Assembly (NCBI RefSeq): GCF_037975245.1
Contig: NC_092565.1
Span: 10,155,499 to 10,219,498, forward strand
DNA: 64,000 bases
Source: Apostichopus japonicus
Lineage: Eukaryota > Echinodermata > Holothuroidea > Aspidochirotida > Stichopodidae
Direction: 5' to 3'
Shown: piece by piece, positions 44,666 to 56,300 of the stretch
How the letters are laid out: the number at the start of each line of letters is the position of its first letter
Numbering within the stretch: the stretch's first letter is position 1
Made by a program: the position numbers and the translations under genes
Notes under the pieces: model-generated
What the model saw: the letters and a program-made list of their open reading frames with translations, nothing else
What the model was told of the DNA's origin: nothing
The model's database searches: none

Positions 44666-46323
44666 ACGTGTATATGTTGTACTAGTCTTTTGAGACCGCA
44701 ACCTACTGATGTATAACCACCAACATACCAAGGGTCTCGACGGAGCTAAAACCAAAAATGTTCAAAAAATCAAACCACTAACTTGAACAATCCAATCGCG
44801 GAACTTTTACCAAGCCAAGAACGTTAACCGATTAAAGACGGAAGACTGAATTTGCATAGCCTACTTATTTGTATAAATTTGCATGAGTAATTCAATTAAT
44901 GTTGACAAAACTCATTTCGATATACTTCCTCGTATCTAATTTGTATCCAATTCAAGGGTGTACGTGTCATTTCAAGGTTCCCTACGCTCATTGGTGTGCA
45001 AAGGATATCAAAGGTGTGGTAGTGATTAGGATGGAAGGACCAGATGAAGTATTTCATTAAGGAGAGGTGTTGCCTTGAGGTCATTGGAGCCTATACTCCC
45101 GTGTAAGGGGGGGGGGAGACAGTGTATCCTCCCTCAGAAAGATAATTCAACATTTTGAATTCAAATGGTGCACTCTGAGGCATATATATAGACTTAAATT
45201 TAGGTCAATATCAGTATATCTCTACACAGAAGGTTGTGCTAATATATAATAAGACACTCAACATTTTCTCGGAAGGAATTTGCTAGAGGCCTGAACCTTT
45301 ATGGAATTGTCAGAGGCGAATCAAGGATGCTATAATATTTGGGAGGGTGCTGCCCTGGGGTCACTGAGGTCATCTCCTATGTGCGGGATTTGCTGGTTTT
45401 GCTAATATAAAATTTGAGGCTGAGAATGGGGTGGGGGGGGGGGTTACACTCGTAGTAGTGGTCCAATTCTTTCCAGGTTAAATGCAGAAAAAGATAACGA
45501 TAATTTATAGTCTTATCGTGGTTTTCATTTTTTCCCTCTTTTAATGGTACAATATAGACACTTTAAGTTGGCGAGTAATAGATAAGATTATCTTTCGGTA
45601 TCTCTTTCCTTCTTCGAGGTTTTCATATCGCTCTTGCAAAAACAGTGAGTATCTTTAACAATTAAAACTGACGATGAAATTCTGGGAGAAGTAAAAACCT
45701 TCCTTTCGACTGGAGCATCTGGTGTTACTTTAACGCATTCAGTCGTATATCAGTGTAGACTATACTATAAAGTCAAATAAATTGCTCGAGAGAATTACTT
45801 TATCTTGAAAGCGTCTCTCAGGCAGGCCACCCTCGTGTTAAATATTCTCTAACATTTCACTTTCTTTCAAACTTGCATGCAGGATATACAATACACATTT
45901 AATTAACCTTTCCTGCGGAGACGCGCAGCTGGTATTGACAATGCAAACTCTGAGACCCTTTTCATTTTATCTAACTTAATTGACCTCAATCTGGTGTTAT
46001 GTTTTGAGTAATTGCGTAAATCGCGGAGCAATATCGGAGACTAAATTGAAGAAATTGGTAAAGTAAACTTTAAAGATAAACAACAAGTATTAGATCTAAT
46101 TTTACTTGACATCCTAGCCCAAGAAACAGCTTGTGATTTGATTGGAATCCAGGCCAAGCCGATTAAAATATAGGTCAAAATTACATTCATATCGTCCTAT
46201 GTATTACGTCTGTATCATATCATTTGGTTCTTTTTTTTTAAATTTAAAACTGGTCTCGATTTTGTACTCCTAGACAGAAAAGATCTTTCGTGGGATGTTT
46301 ATTCTATATTTGATCCCTTCACA
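44666..46323. other. no recognisable gene; G-run-bearing repeat remnants
   Basis: No supported gene. Two related fragments, about 45062-45118 and 45340-45440, share GGAG.GGTG.TGCC.TG.GGTCA.TG followed by CTCC and a nearby poly(G) run (45108-45117 and 45433-45443). The second follows CAGAGGCGAATCAAGGAT (45312-45329), a terminus style seen in hAT MITEs. No matching opposite end or target duplication was found, so these are remnants. Confidence 0.4.
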
Positions 46324-46456
46324 TGTGTTTTACTATTACTTATCTTTGATTGATTTATTAATGTATTGTTAATGTATACTGCCGAAGAGGACCTGAAATC
46401 TCGTCTGGATATTATCATATTTATTATATCTTTTTTATTTGTAAGCGCAGTTTGAC
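46324..46456 (+). repeat. dispersed repeat family R44, copy B
   Basis: The second copy of the repeat at 44060-44204. Its end word is duplicated: AAGCGCAGTTTGACAC occurs at 46443-46458 and again at 46465-46480, after which a (TA)n tract begins. This suggests the family ends at GCAGTTTGACAC and that the tail was tandemly copied. Confidence 0.75.
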
Positions 46457-46477
46457 ACACTCCCAAGCGCAGTTTGA

Positions 46478-46480
<3 letters not shown>

Positions 46481-46540
<60 letters not shown>

Positions 46541-46570
46541 TATATATATATATATATATAAATATATATA
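46481..46570. repeat. (TA)n microsatellite
   Basis: A TA dinucleotide tract with AAAG and AAAT interruptions, directly after the duplicated R44 tail. Confidence 0.95.
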
Positions 46571-47927
46571 ACGGAGGGACACAAAATGTTCAGTGTTGTT
46601 TAGTGTAGCCTTTTGCCTGTTTTTGCTGCTTCAGATTCAATATTTTTTATTGCTATTGGACTAATAGTTATATTACTTAGGGAAAAAAGGATAAGAACAT
46701 TAAACCAACAGCTATGTTCACCAAAACATTAGCAATTTCATTGGTTAATAAAAATGTAAGAAAAAGAAAAAAATGGTAAGAAATTGATTAAAAGAACAAG
46801 TTCAAACAGAACACTCTTCATCCTTTAGCACTCTCTAACTGCATTATTAGCAACTGTTGGGGGGGGGGGGGGGTGGGTGGTGGCCAGTGCAGTTAGAAAC
46901 AAGTCATATTTACAGTAAACAGTTCACAGGTATTGTATACTGTTGTGCAGACATTTCATGATAGTAGTAGGCCAGTCACAACTAGTACTTTGCAGAAACC
47001 AATTGCTGCAGTAATTGATACTGGGCTTAAGAGTGAAATGCTGAGGTAACTTCTAACTTTAATGATAAAACCATACTGTAATAATGCAGTGGTACTATAA
47101 CAATTTAACAATTATCAACAATAATAATACAAACAAAATTTGAGACATAACATGATACAGTTACAGTAGCTACTGTACTGTACTGCAGAAAGGTTCAGTA
47201 TGCCTGAATGTAATATTTGTGGATTAGAAACTATAGTTGAATTAACTTCCTGCGATTATTTATAAACTCAAAACAAAACAACAATATCATAAAAATAAAA
47301 AACAATATTCCAATCAAAACTATGCTTTGAACATGTCTGCAACTATTCTAGTATTTTCTTGTAATCCTGATCAACAAACTTTGATTTTGTTCCTGCTGAA
47401 GGAAAGTGGCTTTGGAAGCTCTTGCAAATGGAAGAAAATGTCCTTGATTCTCACAGTTGACATATTGCTCACAGTTTTGAACTGGTTGGCATCAGTAGTG
47501 TATGAATGTAAACGTCCATTCCATACCTTCCAGCTGGTGTTTGTGGTGTGGTTTTTCTCTAAATCAAAATTAGCTTTTCTTGACTTCCATGACTTCACAT
47601 TCTGAGGAATTTATTAATTCTAGTCAAGCTGTTGTTCTCTTCACTTAAACAGTTAGTCAAGAATTCCATTCTTAGAACACAACAAGGAGGAAGCAAACTC
47701 CCACTGGCAGGAATCTGTGCACAACCTTGCAGTAAACAATTGTCGCTCCGTTACTGGTAACGGAGGGACACTAGTTCACTTGTTCTTTACTTTAGCATAA
47801 AAAGTAGCTAATCTAAGAATCTAAGAAGGTGTTTTATACAAATTATGAAATTTTTCCAGCATTGAATGACTGAGAAATAAAAAAAAGGGTATTTTTTTGG
47901 TAACGGAGGGACAAGTAACGGAGGGAC
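46569..47927. repeat. region with repeated TAACGGAGGGAC motif
   Basis: The 12-mer TAACGGAGGGAC occurs at 46569-46580, 47758-47769, 47901-47912 and 47916-47927. At 47741-47770 it forms a near-perfect hairpin with an inverted copy (one mismatch in 14, 2-base loop). A near-match ending in T is at 42528-42539. Between them lies a minus-strand frame at 47371-47598. It has a plausible composition and an acceptor-like TTCCTCAG just upstream, but no family I recognise. The unit could be a dispersed element or the remnant of a transposon-derived gene. Confidence 0.45.
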
Positions 47928-48290
47928 AAATCAGGTAATTAGCAATTACTGCTAATTGACAAGTTATAGACATTGAAGGGGAATTATTCCTGTGGTATGT
48001 ATAATATTGACCATGACTACTAGGTTGTGTAAGTTATCTTTCTAAGTCATCTTTGTACTAGGAAATATTTGGTTTTAAAAATATCCCCAGAATTTGAGAA
48101 TTTTTGGCATAACACAAGTGCAAAGTGGCATGTGTTATATATGTCTATAACTTTTTATTGAATTATTATATTTTTGTTCTGTGAGCACAGTGGTAAAATA
48201 TAACTCTTTAACTATCTAGCCATACCACATTTGACCATGTTCTGTACATTTCCAATTTCAACCCAAATGTTACATTCCCCTTGACCCTGC

Positions 48291-48293
<3 letters not shown>

Positions 48294-48325
<32 letters not shown>
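48294..48325. repeat. (TA)n microsatellite
   Basis: A perfect TA dinucleotide tract visible in the sequence. Confidence 0.95.
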
Positions 48326-48327
<2 letters not shown>

Positions 48328-48437
48328 CATGATGTAATGTTCCATGTGTTGGATAGAAATGATAGTAGAAAAGATAAGGACAACATGTAATGTCTTTAAA
48401 TGCAACATAGTATTTAAAATAGATACAACTACACGCT

Positions 48438-48475
48438 ACACAAATTTTCGGACATCCTGGTCCTTCGTCAGGTGT
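48438..48475 (-). repeat. CTGACGA-hairpin-GAAA motif, second locus
   Basis: On the minus strand this reads ACACCTGACGAAGGACC, then AGGATGTCCGAAAATTT, then GTGT. The core order CTGACGA-A-stem-GAAA is the same as in the palindrome spacer at 19305-19331. The stem sequence differs but still pairs (GGAC/GTCC here, GGTCCC/GGGACC there), and an outer ACAC/GTGT stem closes the unit. This looks like a structured terminal motif shared by a retroelement family, probably Penelope-like. Confidence 0.5.
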
Positions 48476-48540
48476 AAAAAGGCACCAGCATATATATGAT
48501 GTTGATCGTCTACAATAACTTTTGCTTAGAAAAGCGATGT

Positions 48541-51500
48541 GCATGTTGTATATATACCGTCATTATTTAGCCCATTTAACGCCTTAAAGAAAAGGAAGAA
48601 ACAAAAATAGGTACATAAAACAGCAATGCGTACTGCATTTGATTCATATAGTGCACGTCAATACTAACGTTCATTAACCTACACTTACATAAAATCACCT
48701 AACACAATGTGCCTCTTATTATACCTTCTTTGGTTTAAGCTTTCCGATAATGTTGCTATGTTTTTGTTCACGAGGAATTTGAGATAATAATAAAAAAAAA
48801 TAATAAAAAGCTGAATCAATATGATGTATTGTACTTGAGACTACTACTCGCCAGGTTATATTATATCACGTGATTTGTTTCATTTTAAAAACACAAAGAA
48901 AACACTTGAACACAAATGAGCACTTCACGTGACTTACGACGTCGTAATTGATTCAATAATTATACATATATTATCTGTACTTATCGTGATAGTCTTTAAA
49001 ACATTCGTCCATTTCAAGAAATTTCCGTCTAATATTTTTTTACCTTTTCAACATCTTGACAGATTGACTATTATAATAAGCCTTCATGATATCTACATTA
49101 CACACCTTGAGTAATCATAAGCGTGGGCCTCTCGAGGCGTCTTCACAAGTTAACGGGCAGCCATTCGTCACTAATTTCAACATGATATGTGTCGCCGTTG
49201 TAATGGCAGTGTACTTAACTTGAGAAATTGATGAAGACAATTTAGTCTATTGGAAACCTTAAAGAAACGTAAACCGGATTAGTTTCTCCTTAACTTTGCG
49301 TTTCTGATTTGTTGAATGTCTCTCTCGTCTCTCCGGTGATATCCCAATAGTGGATGACAGTTGTAACAAGGTAATGGAAGTCATTAAATGACTTTCCAAA
49401 CTCCCAATAATCCGATTCGTTATCGTTCTTTATAAGACAACGACATCATAGGACACTGCATCAGCGGGTCTCACAGAAAATCTGGGATTTATAATGAGGT
49501 ACGATAGCACATGCTACGAGGTCATAAGAACTTAATAAATGATCAGATTGTGTGCGAAAATGAGAGACAAAATGTCACAGCATTGAAGTTCATCAGTGAT
49601 GACGCGTATATATATATGGATGAATTCATTTACTCTCGTTTGTCTACGTCAGCAGTTGAAAAAAAAAACAGCGTGTCTTCAATCACTAATCAATGTCTTT
49701 AAAACAGCTAAATTAAGAATGAATGTAGTTTTGTTTCAAAGACATGACTTACTGTGCACATTTAAATAAAAAATAGGATTCGTCTGTTGTTTATATATAT
49801 ATATATTCCTTGATATCATCGGTCTATGTGGAGTACATATGCGTGTATGTGTGTATGTTGCGGGGATTTAGGGGAGGATTATAGGTTGAGTTAAGTTTAC
49901 AGACAGGAGGACACATCTCGTAACCAAAGTGCAATTCTCAAATTCTTGGAGTTAGAGGAGGTCCTCTTCTTCTAACCAAGCAGTTTTGTTACTTAGTTAC
50001 ATAGTAAGATAGTTAGTTACATGGTACTTTTGATTAAATATATGTTACGCACGGTTCATAGTGTTGTACATAGTATATTTTTTTATCCTTCCGAACTCTA
50101 CATTTACCGTTCGGCCTCGCTTACACTTATATTTATGTTTTAAAGGCTTACAATAAATTATCGTGTACATCTATAGGGTTCAGTAAATGCCTGCGAAGGT
50201 AGAATGATGGTAAATGCATTGAAACTAATTGTGTACGGTACTCTGGTCAGTCTATAGTTTCATCTTATAAAAACGTTAATTGTCATACCGTTATAAAATA
50301 TTCTCAAGTAATGTGTTACTGAAGTGTTATCTTAAGACTTATCATCAGTGACGTCATACAAGATTGGGCTCAAGATATCGCGCAACTGATCTACACTGCA
50401 GTTTTGTAACACATATACACTTGTTAAAATGTTCAAACAGAAGAAGATTCACATGAGATGGTTAATGTTCGTGTTGAAAACTGGACGATGGGTAGTACAT
50501 GTTGTCTCAAACTGCCCTTTGGGAGAAAAGGGTCGTTCAAAGCTTCGCATTCATGTCACTTATAGACCTCCACTGCAGACGTGTCTAAATCAGCCAAAAC
50601 AGCAATTTTCTCTTTATATTTATCGTTTAAAATAGATCGTTTCTGGCTTACCTACATGAAGAAAACCCGGGGTGTTATGTTTTCTATTTCTAATCAAAGT
50701 TTAAGATAATGTTAAGTAATATTCACATTACATACAAGCAGGGTCCATTGCCCGATGACAAGGGGCCCCTTTCTCAAGTCTTCATGTTTGCTTACGTGAG
50801 TGACATTTTACTTTACCCCGTATTCAACCTTGCTCCAAGTAAGTGGCCCGGAGTCCATGCACGGACTGCCGATTCGTATATACCCCCCCCCCCGCCACGC
50901 CCCCTCCCGCCCTCTCCTCCTCTCGGCTTGTTAGGCTTTAGACTTTGTGCCTGGATATAAGAAACATCAGGAACTCGCTTACAGATTGGGCAGTCCAACC
51001 ATACCCTTCCTTCTATACCTATACTCAGCACTAGTTTTACTTCACTGGTAAGGGTTGTACACTATACCATATACGCTCTTAATGACCAATACAGGTTAGG
51101 TTCAATACAAACCCATTATTACGTGGTCTTGAATTCCGCCGCTAAAGAGGGTTAATTTAATTGATAATAAGCCGAGTACCAAACGAGTCCGCCGAGAACT
51201 CAGAAAGTACTCTTTAGGCCATCGTGGCCTATTGGTTAAGTTTTTAAGGTACGAATAGGCCTAAGTCAAACGTATTTAGCGCGCGTTACGTTCAGAACCG
51301 AAGTATCTACGCCTTTGTTTCCATCTCATATTCTATACGAGAGGGCGACGTAGCCGTTATTATCGAAAGTAGAATCCTTTCAAAGCAAAAATGAAATAAG
51401 TCTTCATCCTCAAAACGTTCCTTGCATATATTGCACCATTGCTCGTTCAGTATATATAGTTGTGCCAATTCAATTATTCATCACAATTTAATGAAAAATA

Positions 51501-52721
51501 TGAGGGAAAGAAATTAGCGAACTATTGTTCTTATATAATGAAGAGGGTAGCTTCAAAGTAACATTAATAAACATTTCATGGAATAAATTAAACACTCTCG
51601 ATCCGGCTCTGGGGGTAAAATCTTGATTATCCGTCATATGATGTCGAGTTGGTTATGTGCCACTTCGACAGACACAGCTGTCTTCCGATGATTTGTAATT
51701 ATCAGTAAGCCGTAAGCAACTTGAAATATATAGAAAATCACAAAAAATATGGTTGATTAATAAGACTTAATAAAATATTTCTATATTTAACTTCTAATTT
51801 AGCACATCAAAATTCCCTTCAATTGAAAACCCTGGGGCTCTTAAATACCGCTTCTCGTTAATATTTAAACTTCCAACTCGGAATGTATTGCATTATAAAT
51901 ATAATCTATTATAAATATGAATAGTCTGGGACAGTTTGCAAGAACTCATTCCTTTGATATGTCAAAAACTTAGTGTTGTCTCGTACTACTATTAGCCACA
52001 CAAAATGCGCCTGTTTTCAATGTGATGGATAAATCATATAACCTGTTCAACTCTTATATAAGAATTTTGTTTGGACGTAGCTGGATCTAATTTCTTTCTC
52101 CGATAATAGATGGCGCTCGGTAGAATCAAGTACCTTCATGACATGACTTTATCATACGCTTTCTGCATATGTTCTCGGTTATCCGACCGAAATGTCTCAA
52201 CTTAGACCTAGTCACGTTACCTTTAGAACTGCTCTGTTACCTTTAAACTAGATATGCACATGACTTTAAAAACGCTTACCACAGTGTTTGTAAAACGTAA
52301 CACAAATTAAAGTTATGATTGGACGTATAATTTATAGCCAACGTCCTCTGTCTTAAGCGTAAAGGTGTATGTCTAGAGCCCGGCATCATAGCATAACAAT
52401 ATAGCAGTGTTTAGGAAAATCACGTGACCTGAAGTTTTCGTTTACTATTTCTCGACATCAATTCCATCTTATAGATTGCAGTTTATCTCGGTGTCTCATA
52501 ATTTAAAGAACACCGGGGTACAAGGTGCGCTGACAAAAGATGATCGAGATTTGAATACGAAATAATTTTTTGAGATATGAAAGTAATTTATTTCCCTTGT
52601 TTGGTAGGGCTTGCCGAATGGGTGATTAACTTAGTAACTCGTCGCTTGACAAATTTATAGCTTTGTCATGACTTTTGTTCCTGGCAACTGTCGTTATTTT
52701 GTGACTAACGGAAATATCCGT
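48541..52721. other. gene-less stretch
   Basis: No supported gene. A tRNA 5'-half-like segment with an A-box-type TGGCCTATTGG lies at about 51219-51262 but has no matching T-arm. A C-rich tract lies at 50883-50925. Open frames at 48929-49114, 49511-49702, 50429-50635 and 50709-50960 have no family signature. Confidence 0.45.
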
Positions 52722-52729
52722 GATTTGCT

Positions 52730-53317
52730 CAGTGGCGGCGCCAGACATTTCAATTCTTGGGGGCACAGGGAGGGCACAGCTCTTAACTAGGGGGGGGGGC
52801 ACAATGTGTATTTGTGAATGCCGTCCTGGGGGAGGGTCTAAGTGGGGGGGTGTCCCCTGGGGGTCCTTGATGCAATCTGGTGTTATATTTGCAACGTGGA
52901 GTAACTTTATGTTCGAGTATTTTCGGGCTTATACTCTGTCCGATATTAATGTTTTTAATTGAGGCGGGTAGAAATGTTATACAAACAATGGAAATTAACC
53001 CATTTGCTTTGATAATGTTTTTAAATAAGAGTGTTGAAATTGAATGTCATGTAAGGTAGTAGTAACTAGTGGTCACTAGCGGTTCACGCCGGGGCATCTG
53101 TGACCTTGTTAGTGAGAAAACAACTGGTTATTGTGATGGTCGGTGGAAAGAAGTTTTACTGATGAACACAATACGTTTCGTCCTTTGTAAAAAAAGTGTT
53201 TGTTTGAGTATTATTTCAACACTCCAAATCGCATCTGGGGGCACCTGGTGGCACGATTGTTTTGGGAGGGCACGTGCTCCCCCCCCCCCCCAGGCCATAC
53301 CTTGGGAGACGCCACTG
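52730..53317. mobile_element. non-autonomous hAT-type transposon (588 bp)
   Basis: The left end CAGTGGCGGCGCCAG and the minus-strand right end CAGTGGCGTCTCCC share an 8-bp terminal repeat, CAGTGGCG, typical of hAT elements. A perfect 8-bp target-site duplication GATTTGCT flanks it (52722-52729 and 53318-53325). Both ends carry GGGGGCAC or GGGAGGGCAC words next to poly(G) or poly(C) runs, so the subterminal regions are also loosely inverted. No transposase is encoded. The interior is AT-rich and the frames crossing it are not genes. Confidence 0.88.
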
Positions 53318-53325
53318 GATTTGCT

Positions 53326-56300
53326 ACACATAAAAACACACTGGCAGAATAGGTCTTCGCGAGGGCAATATGTATACCACTGATACGATGATTTCGACTT
53401 ATTCCTTGACATTGCAATCCGACATTTTATCTGAAAACGTTCGATTATTTAATCTCAAAGTGAGCCACATCAGATCCCTAGACAGGATAGTGTTATGCAC
53501 TTTATGTCCAATGTGGCGTTTGTGAATCCTTGCTTATGGCCAGAAGGTCTAACCATTCTTCGCGACCGGCATATTACTATATGTGTTTCCACCGTCTGAA
53601 TACGTGGCCTGACGAGGAACGATTCGCCTTACGTTGAACATATGGATGCTTTGAGGAAACATGACAGTATTTTCTATAAAAAGAAATGTTGAGTGTTAAA
53701 CTAACGCCGTCATTTTTCAAGAAATGTAAATTTTCTCTTTTCATGCTAAGCAAAATACCTCGCTCACAAATCTCTTACCGGATCATATAGTAATATCGTG
53801 GTATATGTATTCACTTTCCAATTGAATCGTGGTACACACTTGACGTAACAGCGTTATGATAATACGGATAAATTCTCGATGGATACAGTTGTTTGGTTTA
53901 CCTGTCCAGGTTCTATCTTGGCGACTTTTCTCCAAGAAAAATGTTATTCATTGTTAGCCAAGCTAACGCAATTACCTACCACGGGGAACCTTACGTTAGT
54001 AAAACTATATTTATATTCGTCTTAGATACGCTAGTGAATTTATAACATACACTATAGGGAATAAACTCCATACCCACCCACACACCGACACACCAGACAC
54101 TGACCCCCCACCCCCCCCCCCCCAAAAATAGCATACAGAATCAAGTATTAGTTTCGTTCAATAAATATAGTTTACATTTAAAATATCATTTACTATCAGG
54201 GTTAACTCTGCCTATCCAGAATCTATGGAATAAACGTTTATTGGGAGTCCTGTATATCCTCTTTTACAAAATGTAGTTTAATTCAAACGAATGACGATGT
54301 TTTCATGTTTTCTCGGTAAGCAGTCGACCTATTGTTGTGCAGGTCAGTGATCAAACCGTGTTATTCACAGAATGTCACTGAGTTCTGGTTGCCATAGTAA
54401 TAATTTCTACAAGTCAATGGGGCTTACATTCCGATGAACAGAGAACAACTTACCAATACTAGAATTGACACAGGTTGTGACTAAAACGTATGATGGGCTC
54501 TAGTAACATACTTTGTCGAAACACGTTCGATGTTTTGACTTGCATTTCATTCTTTGCCACATTTTGTTCATGTCTACGAACGAGGTTAATTTCCTCTCAT
54601 ATTATGTCATATTGCTCGGAGGTGTGTATACGACAGGAGATTTTCGCTGTGAGTACCCAAATAAATCTTTCCGCAACTTTCAGTAACACTGTTCACTCTA
54701 ATGTTGGATACGTTACGGAAGGGAACGCAATAACCTTTGACATATTCACCTCTTCGTCTTCAAGGTACGTGTGTGATACCATTTACTTTCCATTTACATA
54801 AAATAACCATTTGTGTTGAATTTGTCGACGTCCAGTCGTAAACTTGCGGCCTCTGACAGAAAAGTTATGTCCAGGCATAAAAACATCACGTTAACTGTAT
54901 ACTTATGCATGCCATTGGAAAATGGACCAGACTAGCTATATTTTCAAAAAGCAAATTTAGAGAACACGATATTATAATATACTGTATTAACCGTTACGGC
55001 CTCATGACTCGCGAGTAAGGGATGTCAGATTGTTGTAACCGGATAAATCTCATATATTTCCAGTCATATGTCAGTATAACATGAATATATACATGTGATG
55101 CAAGCTTACAGTGCAACGAAAAGTGCAGATTTAATTTCATAATCGTAATGTTACCTTGATACAAGTTTCACCACCACAATTCTCAGTTAATTTATACAGT
55201 AAAGTATGGTGGTGGCATTACATCGTATACAGAAGAGCTCATGGAAATAATATCCATTGACAGCTATAATGCATCTTTGAAAATATCTTTTGAAGACAGT
55301 TGAGGTATTTAAAAATGAGTAAGTACTGTAACTGTAAACTGTATAAAAAGCAGTAGAGAAATCAACTTGGGCATGGGTGCATGCAACTTTGATCAACGCA
55401 TTCCGTAAGAAGATATCCAATAAGCGCGCTTTACAATTCTTTAACCATTTTCTGAGCGGATTGTGCCCAAAAAACCGAACACTTTGAAAAATGTGTATCT
55501 TCCCAATACTTATAGCCTATAGACATGGTTTGAGTGTTAGAATAAAGCTGTAATACAGATCTATTCAAAAAATATTATTTTAGGGGGTGGGGGGGGGGGA
55601 ATATTGATGTTTATTTCCAAAAATGTTGGTTCAAACTTTGTATTGGTTCAAGAAGTGTGAAAATTCTACATTTTGACTTTTTGTTTCTTCAATAAAAATC
55701 TAGGCTCCACATAGTAACAACACAGCACCTTCATAAATGTTCTAGAACAAGCCCCACCCCCCCCCCAAAAAATAAAAACTTCCCTGAAAATATCAGTGCT
55801 ATAGAGAACTTTACATTTGAATAATCATCGGAATATTGCCTAAACCCCGTCCAGAAACCGAAGAAAAAGTTGTAAAACTCTGGATTGTTTCCAAAATCAT
55901 ATCTCAGCCACCCTTCACCATTTTTAAAAATTTAATAATTATTAAGTTCTTTACAGGTTTTTCCATACAAAAGTATCGCAATGTATATCGGCATAGCGCC
56001 ACCAATTAGTTGTAAGAAATATTTGCAAACTGGGTACAGTTCTCGTGTGCGTACCGTGTACATACGTGTATTGTATATACGTATATTGTTTATGTATTGT
56101 ATAGCCTGGAGGAGGGAGCATGCCCCAGTTCTTATGCCAATCCTTATATATCGGTCATTTTACCCATTATCGGCAGTCAGTTCTTCATTTTGATGTTTGT
56201 ATATTTTGATTTGGCTGCATGACAAAGTACGGTACTTGGGTTGACTTGGTTCTCTTCAGTTTTACAGCCCAGCCCCACCCCCGCCCTTCTAGAACGATAG

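Noticed and set aside
51219-51262. tRNA 5'-half-like segment with an A-box
   Set aside because: No T-arm or B-box follows, and the fold cannot be completed.
54490-54801. 103-codon Cys/Ser-rich + frame
   Set aside because: No family pattern, no signal peptide of standard form, and no neighbouring exons. Probably chance.
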